A stretch of DNA of 64,000 nucleotides, taken from positions 1 to 64,000 of the forward strand of contig JAANYP010007573.1 of NCBI GenBank assembly GCA_020465985.1. Reading direction: 5' to 3'. The position numbers were made by a program, and so were the translations under genes. The stretch is from Centrapalus pauciflorus (Eukaryota; Streptophyta; Magnoliopsida; Asterales; Asteraceae). Shown here piece after piece: positions 37,924-49,929 of this stretch (position 1 is its first letter; the number at the start of each line of letters is the position of its first letter). The notes beneath the pieces were generated by a model. It was not told the DNA's origin and did no database searches. It was given only the letters and a program-made list of their open reading frames with translations.

Positions 37924-40900
37924 CTACTCAGCAGTAGATGGACCTTCAAGCTGTTGCCTGCCTTCAAACAATTGTTCAAAGTGCTTCATGGTTTCATCAA
38001 TCTCTTCTATTTCATGTCTGAGAAACATGAAGTCAGGGTGTTGAAGTTCTCCTTTCTCATAGAAGCCTTTAAGCTGCCCCCAGATAGCTACTCTCCATTT
38101 AGAAGATTGCTTAAAAGTGTTGGAGAGTCTAAAGGCTATGATCTTCTTGAGACCAACCTTGTGCTGATCAGATGCTCTCTCGAAACACATATTCTTTGTT
38201 AAGGGGTTTACAAAGAATACCCCAAACTCAGGCTCTTCTATGAGTTTGCCTTCCTTAGGCTCAACACCCCTGGGCAGGCTGTGATTCACTCCTTTGATTT
38301 CAACAGCTAGGATGCCTTGATCAATCATCATAAGGAGTTCTTCAAGCTCTGTATCCTTTCTCTTTCTCCTGGGCTTAATCTTGGGTTCCACTAGTGAGGT
38401 ACCCTTAATTTGTTCTTCCGAGATCCGGCCCAGGTTTTTGACTTTCTCCATTAGCGTTTTGACATATGCCTTGATAGTCTTAGCAGTTTCAGACTTTGAT
38501 TTACTCAGGGCAACTGCCAACTCAACTCATTCTCTGTACCCCATGAAAGTAACATCAGCATACTCATAAGCTTCCAGTTCTGGACCATCAACACCTAGCC
38601 TGGTTATCTGAAGCTTTCACTGCTTGCCTTTCTTTGAAATAGGGACAACTTTGTCAATGGTTTCCTTGGTTTGTGTTCTGCTGGCCACATCAAAGAATTT
38701 CTTCCTTGCCATATTGTCAAAATGTACTTGGGCTCTTGCTGAGGAGGATATAGGCTTTGTCTTGGTCACTAAAACATGTTCACTCTTTTCTTTCTCTCCC
38801 TCTTTCTCAGTCACTGACTCTTTTCAGCATCTAACAATTTCCTTTGAACATCCAAGAAAGGCATTTTAACTTTTTTTGCTTCATTGAATACAAAGGCTTT
38901 GACAGCTTTAGCAGAGGCTTCTTCCTTCTTTTGTCTTTCTATAATCTCAAGCTGCTCTTCTTTCCATTGATAATAGGTATCCAATGCAACACTCATTTCT
39001 TTGGCTTTTGATTTGTCAAATTTGAGCTGAGCAGATTTGAGATAGTCAGTGTCAACTGAGGCTTTTCTTTTACCATTTGCTGCTTTGGTTTGAGCAGCTT
39101 CTATCTCCTCCTATCCTTCTTCCTCAGTATGCTCCAAGATTAAGTGTCTCCTTTTACTTGGTCTATCCTCAGGAATGGATTCCTCCCCCTTAGATGGTGC
39201 AGGGAGTGGAGATCCAGCCTGAGTAGGATGAGTAGTTTCAGAGACTTTGGACAAACCTGCAATAGGATCAGTTTGGGAAAGACCTGCTGTCTGCCCTACT
39301 GAAGCTGATTTCTCCTTAGAGGGAGATGAAGATTTCTCCCCCTTAGACTTGGTCTTCGAGTCAGTTATATATTCCCCCTTTGAAGGAGATGACACAGAGC
39401 CTTCAACAACAAGTCTGCCTGAAGGAATGAATCCAACAAGTTGGGTAGCAGCAGTTTTGGAAACAGGTTTAGAACCAACAAGGCTATGCACTAAGAAAGC
39501 CAAGTTGTCCTTAACCTCTGCTAACTGGGTAACACTGGTGTGAAGAGAAGAAGAATGAGAGGTTGCAAGGGAGGACAACTGGGAGATAGCTTCCTTGTCA
39601 GATGCTGTGAACACCAAACTTTGAAGCTGTGCAAGAGTCAGTTCAAGAGAATCTTGCATATCATCAAAGTTTGATGACACAAAATTGGACAGAGAGACCA
39701 CTAAGGTATTCAGGCTGGCCAAAGTGGATGGAAGAGTGTTTGAGAAAGTTTCAATGAGGGCTGACAGCTGTTGGGAAACAACTGATAGTGTGGACACGGA
39801 GTCTTGTTGATGAGAAAGAATTGATGAAAGGGAAGAGGATAGTGGTTGCAACTGTGCAGTGAGTGCAAACAGCTGAGAGGAAATATCAGCTTGGGGAGCA
39901 GGGGTTGGAAAAGAAGTCATGAACAAATCAAGGAACCCCTGAAGCTGGGCAAACACAGAGTCTGAAATAATCTAGGGGATGGAGGTCATATAATTTTCCA
40001 AAGAGCCAACTTTGTTGGTCAGCACAGACAGCTGATCCTTCAAAGATAGATCTTTGGGGGATGGAGGTGTTTGGGTTGACTGTTTGGATTGGGTAGATGG
40101 TGAGGAATGTGATGATGATGGTGAGGAATGAGGAGTATGAGGGTCAGTAGGTGAAGGTAGGGAGACTTTGGATAGTAATTCCTTAGCCAGGGCATAAGTT
40201 AAATCGCCCAGCTTGGAGGGGTCAAGGGGACCTTCAGCAGTGGCTGTATCTGCATCATGAGGTGAAGGGATAGAAGTTGGTGGCCTTTCAGATGCTACTG
40301 GTAAAGTTATGCCTTCATGAAGACCAGTGATGATTCCCTCAGTAGTACCTTGGTTCATAGGCACCTCTTCATGGAGAGAGGGAATGCGCATTTCAACATC
40401 ATCAGTGGTGAAAACTGATGATGGAATGTGCACTTGGGAGTAGCCTCACCAGAGGGATGTTCTATTCCCTCAGGTTCATCAGCTTAGGAAGACGGTCCTT
40501 CAACAGCTGTTGGGTGTTGAACAGCTGCATCACTAGGAGCAGAAGTGGAAGGCTGATTTGCTGGATGGTGTATTCCAGCAGCTTTGGCACCTTGTGCAGA
40601 CTCAGTATGTGAAGAAGAAATAGGAAGGGGTGATTGTGTGTACTCAGTGTGGAGTGGAGAGGGCTCTTGTCTTTCAATGTCTTCACCCTGTTGGGAGGCT
40701 TGGACAGTTGATGGGGTAGTCTCCTTTCGTACAACTGATTCCTATTGGGAGGAACCAGAGGGCCTAGGCTGACTCAGGGTGGACTCTTGTTGGAGTGAAG
40801 CCTACTCCAAGTTTGCTGCACTTACTCCCAAAATAGGAGAAGTAAAAACAACAGGGGTTGCTTCTTTGTGAACTGACTCCTATTGGGAGGGGTTAGAGGG

Positions 40901-42146
40901 GCTAGTTTGGGAGGATGGTTTCTTTTTGGCTAATGATTTTCTTCTTAGCCTGGAGTATTGGGATAGAGTGGGTGATTGAGGAGAACTGGTGGGGAGTTGG
41001 GTTTGGACTGGAGGCGAGACTGGGTCAGAAAAAGGAGGTTCAGCCTGTTCCATGGTCTCAGGTGCCATAGAGGCACTAGCTATAAAGGCTTCAGACACGA
41101 AGGCTTCAGGTTCAACTAATGAACCAGATTGAGCAGTCTGCTCCCCCTTAGCCACTGAGGCTGATGGGGCAGACTTAGCTGTTTCAGCCTTCTTGCTGAC
41201 AGACTCAGCTTCACTTGATTGCAAGGCCCTTTTGATTAGTTTGGGCCTTGATTTGGATTTTCCCTTGGGAGCAGAAACTGGATCCACCTTCTGAGTAGAA
41301 GGTCCTTCCACTAAACCAATCAACCTCCTCATTGGTGTTGTTAGAGGAGGTTCATTTTCAAGAACTGGGCATAGAACACCCTATTTCCAATGACTGGAAA
41401 TGTAGCAGTAGACACGTAAGGTTGTGTATTGTAAAGTTGCTCACCATATACATGTTTAAAAATGAGGCTGAGGAACAATAGATATCTGACAGCAGCTGGA
41501 CGTTGTTGTTGCTCCACCAGATTCCTCAGGTTCATGAAAATCCATCTTTCCATGTTCAGGGTTGTCCTATCCACAAACTGTAGGACAATGGGGATCTCAT
41601 CTCTGCTGAGTTGATCAAATGATCCAACCTTGCAGCTTAGGCTCATCACCACTAAGGCAAGTAGAAAGCTGTAGGTTGAAGATCCCCTCCTGAACAAGGT
41701 AGTACCCACTTTTGGTTCTACTACACCACAGAAGCGTAGCAGATTCCCCATCTGTTCATCTTCAGGTTGAGCTTTGTCATAATTATCAGCAATGGGAAGA
41801 TGAGTACTTCTTTGAGAAGACCAGTAGTAATCTCAATCGATTGAGTGCCATTGAGAATGGTTCCCCTGATAGTCTTGGTGGATGAATCATATGAACAGGT
41901 GTACCAGAACTCATAGACCATCTCCTGGGACAAGACACCAGGAGAGGCTGTCATTGCATATTGCAGGGTATGGGCTTGCAAAAACTCCACCATGGGTTCA
42001 TAGCCTTTTCCCACATAGTTTTTGGGAATGGTCAGATTGGCAATGTAGTTGGTGGGTTTGATTGTGAGCCTTGTGGTGACAGAGGGATGTTTTTCAACAT
42101 CATCACCAACGAACACAGGTAAAAGGGGGTTGTTTTGGTGAGCCAT
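37924..42146 (-). pseudogene. additional ORF of Copia A, about 1,400 codons, broken
   Basis: It runs in the same direction as pol, downstream of RNase H and upstream of the LTR. I start it at the ATG at 42146 (MAHQNN), although the frame is open two codons further. The first 300 or so codons look globular, with FWYTCSYDSSTKTIRGTI and TGLLKEV, then a conserved-looking SFDQLSRDEIPIVLQFVDR stretch. The middle (41330-39970) is rich in Ser, Pro, Thr and Gln. 39960-39540 is a heptad-like Leu/Ser region suited to a coiled coil. 39540-38600 is charged (Lys/Glu), and the last 200 codons (38520-37924) look globular again. Frameshifts lie near 41735, 41350, 40437 and 38815, with several in-frame stops (for example near 40880 and 39110). 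Extra ORFs after pol are known in SIRE-type Copia elements. The function is unknown to me, and no transmembrane segment is seen. Confidence 0.75.
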
Positions 42147-42262
42147 TTGCAAAGTAGTAGTAAAGCACGATATTTGACACTTAGTCGGTTTAGGGTTTAG
42201 CAGGTAGTTATGGAAGCAGTAGATAAGAAGAAGATGATGAAATAGTGGTTTAGGTATTTATA
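42147..42262 (-). promoter_or_regulatory. possible internal promoter of the additional ORF
   Basis: On the minus strand CCTATAAATACC (TATA box at 42262-42255) lies about 110 bases before the ATG at 42146. It is followed by a CT-rich, leader-like stretch (CATCATCTTCTTCTTATC) and no upstream ATG in a strong context. This spacing suits a plant pol II promoter with a short 5' UTR. It is sequence evidence only. Confidence 0.5.
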
Positions 42263-42847
42263 GGATTTGTATATGAGTGAGTAGGAAAGATAAAGGTTTG
42301 GGCTGTTGATTTGAAATGGTCTTAACGGAAAAAGGAACAGTTAGCCATGTCAGAATGGTTGTCAGACCGCTAGACCTTTTTAACTACTAACATACGTTAA
42401 CAAACATTATCCATAGGTAATTAAGTTAAATAAATACGTTATTTAAGTAACTTAAATGTGAAGAAAGGTAATTAAAAAATTGATGATCTAAAATGTTGTT
42501 CAAACCTGTGATGAAAATGTTTTATCACACACTGATCACTCTTCAAGCTGTTCATGCAACATGTGCAACTATATGAGAACATGTTTCATTGTGAAACCTG
42601 TTCAATAGCTGAACAGGTTACAAGGCATTGCCTTGTATGACAGATTTAGAGAGTGAGCAGGTTAAGAATTTGTACACCAGAATAGGTTTGAGATGAAAAA
42701 CTTATTTTGTCAAGCCTGTTATTCGTCCAAGCCGTTCAAATTTTCAAAAACTGGCTAAGTACAAAACAAGTAAAACCTGTCCTGTCCAAGCTGTTTAGAG
42801 AAATTTTGACAGAATTGAACAGGTGATCTTTAGATCATCAATGACAC
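42263..42847 (-). other. spacer between pol and the additional ORF
   Basis: Non-coding, AT-rich DNA of about 585 bp. It has recurring GAACAGGT and GTCCAAGC(T/C)GTT motifs (42600-42830). Related GAACAGCTTGGAC units, in opposite orientation, lie in the LTR. Confidence 0.5.
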
Positions 42848-45449
42848 TTAGTCACTTCTATTTAACATGCCCAGCTTGCTTACAAGGTAATTAAACCTGT
42901 TTTCATCAAGAGGTTTGGTGAAAATGTCTGCAAGCTGTTCTTTTGTGGAAATAAAACTTATCTCCACATTACCTTTTTGGATGTGATCCCTTATGAAGTG
43001 ATGTCTGACCTCAATATGATTTGTTTTAGAATGAAATACTGGATTGTTGGAGATGGCTATGGCACTTGTATTATCACACAGAATAAGAGTTTTCCTATAT
43101 ACAAGCCCATAATCCTCAAGCTGATGCTGCATCCATAGAATCTGTCTACAGCAGCTTCCAGCAACAATGTACTCAGCTTCAGCAGTAGAAGTAGGAATAG
43201 AATTCTGCTTCTTGCTACACCAACTGATGAAATTTCCACCAAGGAGTTGACATCCACCTGTTGTGCTTTTCCTATCTAGCCTGCAATCTGCAAAATCAGA
43301 ATCTGAATAGCCAATTAGTTCAAGGCTAGAGTCTTTGGGATATCAAAGACCCAAACCTGGTGTACCCTTTAGGTATCTGAAGATTCTTTTGATAACAGCT
43401 AGATGTGATTCTTTTGGATCAACTTGAAACCTAGCACATAAACAGGTAGCAAACATAATATGTGGTCTACTAGCAGTTAAATATAGCAAGCTGCCAATCA
43501 TGCATCTGTAAGCTGTTACTGAAACAGCTTTGCCACATGCATCAACATCCAACTTTACATTGGTTGCCATTGGGGTTTTGATGGGAGAACATTGATCAAA
43601 TTTAAACTTTTTTCTAAGGATCTAATGTGTACTTTCTTTGATTGATAAAAATTCCATCAGATGTTTGTTTTACCTGTAATCCTAGGAAGAATGTAAGTTC
43701 ACCCATCATGCTCATTTCATATTTAGATTTCATGAGCAGTGAAAAGTTCTTGCATAATTGTTCATTAGTAGTTACAAATATTATGTCATCTACATAAATT
43801 TGAACACGCATAATATCAGTTTTCACCTTCTTTATGACCAATGTGGTATCCACTTTACCTCTGGATTAACCATTGCTCATAAGGAAAGCAGTAAGAGTGT
43901 CATACCAGGCTCTAGGGGCTTGTTTTAGACTATAGAGACCTTTGTCCAACTTATAGACAAAACCTGGATGTTGCTCATGTTCAAAACCTGGAGGCTGTTT
44001 GACATATACTTCTTCGTGTAGCTTACCATTCAAAAATACACTCTTGACATCCATTTGAAATACCTTCACGCTCTTGTGGGCAGCATAGGCTTGAAACAAA
44101 CGAATTGCTTCTAACCTGGCCACTGGAGCAAATGTTTCATCTTAGTCTATGCCTTCTTCTTGCCTATAGCCTTGAGCAACCAGTCTTGCCTTATTTCTAA
44201 TGACATGACCTTGCTCATCCATTTTGTTTTTGAAAACCCATTTGGTGCCAATTATATATTTACCTTTAGGAACAGGAACCGGCTTCCATACTTTGTTTCT
44301 CTCACACTGATTGAGCTCTTCTTGCATGACAGTGATCCAATTGGCATCTTTTAGATCATCATCTACTTTCTTTGGCTCCATCAGGGACACAAAACTAGAA
44401 AACATACAAAAGTTTCCTAAGTTGTCCCATCTTGTTCGTACCCTTTGTTGATGTTACCAATTATTTGATCATTGGGGTGACACCTGATCCACTTAGGATC
44501 ATGTTTCAATGAAGATTTTCCTGTATTGGTTTCATTTTCATCAGGTCTTACAGAACAACTTTCAAGATTTTCAGACACACTGATGTCTTGAACTTGTTCA
44601 CCCATTGAGAATGAATCATTATTGTTGAACACATCAGCAAAGGATTCAAGAAAATCAGCATTGATTGGTTCTGGACATGGTGCATTAACTATATCAGTAC
44701 ACTTATTCACACATGGTGTACTAACATAATCATCATCATGTCCATTGTGGTTAGCAGGTTCCACTCTGGGTGAAGTGAAAGCTTTTGAGTCCTTCTCTTC
44801 ATCAATAGAATGCATAAGATCATCAAAGCGGAACTCTCCTGAAACTGATCCAGGAACAACTTTGGTGGAAGCATTCTTAGACTCCTCAAAGGTGAGATTA
44901 TAGATTCATCTATCACCTTTCTTTTGTGGTTGTATACTCTGTAGGCTTTAGAAACAACAGAATATGCAACAAACACACCTTCATCAGCTTTGGGTACAAA
45001 TTTGGTCAGCTGATCCCTTTGATTCAAGATGAAACAGGGACATCCAAACACATAGAAGTAACTTATATTCGGCCCTTTGAATAACTCATAAGGAGTCTTA
45101 TTGAACCTTTTCACTACTAAGGATCAGTTTTGAGTGAAGCAGGCAGTGTTGACAGCTTCAGCCTAAAATGATGAAGGCAAACTTGATGCACACAACATGG
45201 TTCTAGCAGCTTCGATGAGAGTTCTATTTCTCCTTTCAGCAACTCCATTTTGTTGTGGAGTTCTTACAGCTGAAAAGTTTTTAGAGATCCCTATTTCTTC
45301 ACAGAAGTCCTCAAGAGTACTGTTTCTGAATTCAGTACCATGATCACTTCTAAGCTGCTTAACTTGAGCAGAGTTTGAAACTTCCATCTTCTTAATAAAT
45401 CCAATAATTTCTCTGGCAGCCTCTCCTTTGGTCTTTAGGAAGATCACCC
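42848..45449 (-). pseudogene. Copia A pol, 3' part: integrase end, RT, RNase H
   Basis: Minus-strand pieces in Copia order. The integrase core resumes with LRSDHGTEFRN and NGVAERRNRTL (45163-45449), then PYELFKGPNISYFYVFGCPC (about 45100). RT follows: WVFKNKMDEQG and KARLVAQGY (44142-44300), MDVKSVFLNGKLHEEVYVKQ (near 44050), and the catalytic YVDD near 43790. RNase H comes last: ASRPHIMFATC, a degraded SADW-type block, CDNTSAIAISNNPVFHS, and ADIFTKPL, ending in a stop at 42848. Stops and frameshifts separate the fragments. The upstream half is at 63312-63910, displaced by the Copia B insertion. The extra ORF and the SNNPVFHSKTNHIE block suggest a SIRE-like lineage (inference). Confidence 0.87.
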
Positions 45450-46078
45450 TGTTGGAATTAGTGTCCAAGCCACAACTAATTTTTAAATATATTGTTATCA
45501 GGCTGGATCCTTTTTGGGTGCATGCAATGAATAGTAAAGAGAAGGTAATTAACTTAAAGATATAATGTTAATTAGTTTGTTAATTTATTATGTTTAATAA
45601 ATTTTTTGGAAACTAAATAATTGATTATATTTAATTAATGGGTTAGTTTGTTAATTTATTAATATATAATAAATTAACCAGAAGCTAATAGAATTAATTG
45701 AGGAAGTATAGAGGCCAAACTGCAATTAGTTGATAGTCAACAGGGGGCCGGCCCTTGAACCCATCCCACATGGGTTTGGGGGTGAATTTCTAGGGTTTCT
45801 CAACCCTTATAAATAGGGAGCCCTGCCTGCTTCATTCCTCGCTCATTTAATTCTAAGTTATCTGACAATCACAAGGGATACAGTTTTTGGACTCTGAGAT
45901 CTGAGCTTAGAAAAGTTATAGTTATTTTCTCTTTTGTTCATTGGGTGTGAACAACTAGAGACGTTCTTGGTTTATACGCTTGGCATCCGGTTCAGAGGCT
46001 GTTCGTGGAAGCGTTCTTCATGAAGCAAATTGCAAATTTTCTCAAGGTTAGTTTTTATTGTTCATATCTTTATTTTAT
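45450..46078 (+). repeat. 5' LTR of Copia B, first part
   Basis: 629 bases that match the start of the 62490-63306 LTR, including AGGCTGGATCC, TTTTTGGGTGCATGCAATG and the CTATAAATAGGGAGCC-like TATA region near 45800-45830. It lacks about 20 bases (ACCCCTTAAGCCTAGTTAAG region) present in the 3' LTR. It ends at the gypsy target site TTTAT (46074-46078). Confidence 0.92.
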
Positions 46079-46744
46079 TGTAACATCCTAAAAATCTAAT
46101 TGTTGTAATTTAGATTAATTAATTGGATTTTGTAATTTATGTAATTAAGTTGAGTTGAAATTTGGATTAATTATAAAGTTGGTTGCATTATTCGGAAATT
46201 TAGAATTTTAATTATTCAGTGAATATAATTATTAATAATGTTAAGGATAATAAAATACAGATAGAATTCTTTATTTTATAAAATCAGTATATAGTGGAAC
46301 CGGATAAGTGGAGGGACTAGATGTGCCAAAGATTGAAAATGGAATAAAAGAGTCAAGTCTTTCATTTTAAACCGTTTAATATCTCTCTCTACAAACTCTC
46401 TCACTCTAAAACAATACGGTTCTTTCATCTTCAAATCAAGAACAACGAAAACATCAAATTAGAGGCTGAAAATCTGGAATCAAGGCCATAGAAAGGAACT
46501 AATACATTGCAAACAACAAATTAAGGTAAATATTTCTCAAACTCTTCGAAATTTGAGTTTTTGGGTTCGGTTTCTATGAAAACCGAATCATAGATTGAGG
46601 ATTCAAATGATGATGCATGTCAAATATTCTTGTGGGTTTGTGTAAATCAAGTGTTGTGGGAATTATATACAATATTTCAAGTCTTGATTCAAGCTACAAA
46701 TGTAATTTTAAGAGTTAAAATCGTGGGTTCTGTGAGTTTTTGCA

Positions 46745-47150
<406 letters not shown>

Positions 47151-47166
47151 GAAAGTAGAAACATTA

Positions 47167-47252
<86 letters not shown>

Positions 47253-48511
47253 TTACATAGTCATCTCGGTTGGGTTTGATTTGTGAAAATGAAATTGAAA
47301 CAGTCGGACCTCCTTTAACTCAGTGATATCATGATGATTTCCGGATATTTTGGCAATCCAAGAAATTGGAGATTAAAGTATAAATTTCGGATAACAATTT
47401 CGACGGGTTAACACGATAACTTGTGAAACTTGATGAGACTTATTATTAAATAAGAGATTGATGGTATATAATGAAGGGTTATTTGGGAATAATAAAACCA
47501 TCAAATAAGAGGATTTAAATATGTGTTTCGGATGTCGGTTCCGAATGTTTTGACACTTTAATTGTAGAAACTCAATTCTCAGTTGATAATGAACATATGT
47601 ATGATAGGTTTTACTTATGGAATGTAACAGGTCCCTTGTGGTGTTCTTTAACCCACAGTGGGGTACTTTGTGAGTCCGGTTGAAATCCCGAGGAGAAATA
47701 ACATTAAATTGAAGTTAATTAACGCACACACTGTGAGTACATATGATTTCGCATGTTTATATCTGCTTTATGTTAGCTATTGCCTGCTAAGACATGTTGC
47801 TTCACTTTCTTTTGGATTTCTACTAACTTGCGTAGACTTAGATGCACATTGTTGCTTGTTGCATGTCCGTTTTTTTGTTGTGCATCTTTCGATGGACCGG
47901 CGGGTCGCATATGTATTCCGATGTTACTGCACTATATGACCCAGAGCTGATCCCTCTGAGGTTCTGGTAGGCAGTAAGTCATCCCCGACGTTATGTCTGT
48001 CTCAGATGGTTGGTTTAAGTGCCGAGCTTTGGGGTCGTAGGAGCTGCGGCTCATGTGCCGTACTTTGTGTACGTAGAGAGTATACGACGTGCGTCGTCTG
48101 TGTTACTCTTGGGGGCTTCATAAATATTTATAGAAGCGTAAATCTGTGAATTCACTGAGCTTTGCTTACCGCTCAGTTGTTGACATTTTTACAGGAAAAG
48201 GGAAATCCGCTGCTGGACCTTCTAGCTAGATCATCTATTAAAGATATCTACTACTCATTTTGGTAACTGAACTATGGGATTATTGTTGTAATATATATTT
48301 GGGATGATGTAATGCCATTGAGTATGTAGACTTAGACTTGAAACCATGTAGCACCGTAGGGCGTTTAAAACATTTGTATTTCTATTTATCTATGTACTTT
48401 AATGCTTCTGCAATTTTATTAAGTATTCAGATCATTATGTAATCATGTGTTTGGTGATTAATCCTGGGTTTATTGTAATGGTGTTTATTGTGGCAAGGGT
48501 GTCACAGCGAA

Positions 48512-48523
48512 TGGTATCAAAGC
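48512..48523 (+). other. primer-binding site of gypsy C
   Basis: TGGTATCAAAGC, five bases after the 5' LTR. It differs by one base from the usual complement of initiator Met-tRNA (TGGTATCAGAGC). Confidence 0.9.
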
Positions 48524-48724
48524 AGTAGTTTGAGATTCAAGTGTCCGTGAGGTCTTGGTCTCAAACATTAAGTGATGATATGTAGTGGTTTTAAATAATG
48601 ATCTGAACAAAGATAATTTATGATCCAGTAATCATAAGAAGTTGACTTTCATACGGGACAATGGGTGGTGTCTTTAAATAAATGACATGTTACTAAATAA
48701 GTTATATGTTTTATATTTCAGAAC

Positions 48725-49900
48725 ATGTCTGGAGGAGGAATAACACCCGAAGAAACGAGAGATTTGATGCTAGCCATGATGGCTGAGCAAAATAAGATGA
48801 TTCAAGACCAGTTTCGAGCTCAGATGAGGCCGAAGCCAAGAGAAGGGAAGAAAAGAGAAAGAATAAGGAGAAAGAGGGCAACAATGATGAACAAGATGAC
48901 ATTACTGGGTCATCTAACAAACCCAAAGGTTGTCGGTTCAAGGATTTTAAAGGAAATAGGGTCGTGGAGTTTATTGGACTGGGAGATGCTGTTGCTGCAC
49001 TTGAATGGATAACGGCAACCGAACGGACATTCCGAATCAGCGATTGTGCTGAGAAAGACATGGTCCGATTCGCTACTGCTATGTTCACCAAAGACGCGGT
49101 TATGTGGTGGAAATCCATGGTTAACGCCTTAACCTTGGAGAAAGTATCTGTTATGACTTGAGCTGAGTTTACAGAACTATTCACTCAGTAATACTGTCCG
49201 ATTGATGAACACCGAAGGTTGGAAGGTAAATTTATGACTCTGATGTAGGGGACTAAGACTGTGTCCCATTATGCTGTGGAATTTATGAGGCTGAGTTTGT
49301 TTGCGCCTCATCAGGTTGATACAGAGGAAAGGAAAGTAACCAGGTTCGAGGTTGGTTTGGATATGGAGATTAAGAGGGTAATGAGTAATGTTCACTACCC
49401 TACATTTGCTGGTTTACTAGAGGCTGCCAGAAATGTAGAGCAAATTCTGATCATGTCGGATTATTCAATTGGGTCTGCTGCTGCTTCCACTAACCCAACA
49501 CAGCCGTCACCACCAAAACGACAACGTGAAGGTGGATAATCGGGCTCTTCTCGTTCATCGCAGTATTCACCACAGCAGTCTTATCGCTGATCATCTGGGT
49601 CTTCTGGTCGTGCTCGTGCTTCCTGCATCAACACAGAACCACGTTATTGTAATAAGTGCCACTTGGAACACTTCGGCAACTGCACTAATGGACGCGCCTG
49701 TTTTTGCTGTGGGGAGTTGGGTCATTTTCAGAATGAGTGCCCAAGGAAAGCTGATGCTTGCCATAAATGTGGTGTATGGGGGCATTACAGTAGAAACTGC
49801 AGAAAGAATGATCCAGCTGCTGCTGCTCCAACTTCAACACGATCTTCTGGAGGATCAAGTGGTGATTCAGTCAATCGCCGGAACCAGCACTACCAGCTCG
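48725..49900 (+). pseudogene. gypsy C gag, broken
   Basis: It starts at ATG 48725 (MSGGGITPEETRDLM). A frameshift lies between about 48900 and 48964. The capsid-like part then continues with FIGLGDAVAALEWI, MVRFATAMFTKDAVMWW and HYAVEFMRLS, interrupted by stops near 49160, 49190 and 49250. Two further stops lie near 49538 and 49590. The C-terminal part has a cysteine-rich nucleocapsid: CNKCHLEHFGNC, then CFCCGELGHFQNEC and CHKCGVWGHYSRNC, the last two being classic CX2CX4HX4C knuckles. The product would package element RNA in virus-like particles; this copy cannot make it whole. Confidence 0.87.
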
Positions 49901-49929
49901 TGCTTTTCAGATTACAGCGGAAGAGGCTA

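Noticed and set aside
39247..39543. 98-codon plus-strand ORF
   Set aside because: It lies antisense to the additional ORF of Copia A, which has the better composition and context.
37924..42146. Reading the additional ORF as a true envelope gene
   Set aside because: No signal peptide, transmembrane segment or cysteine pattern of an envelope is visible; position alone is not enough.
47658..47939. 93-codon ORF repeated in both LTRs of gypsy C
   Set aside because: Its copy in the 3' LTR is shortened and changed without regard to codons; LTR position and relatives argue for non-coding sequence.
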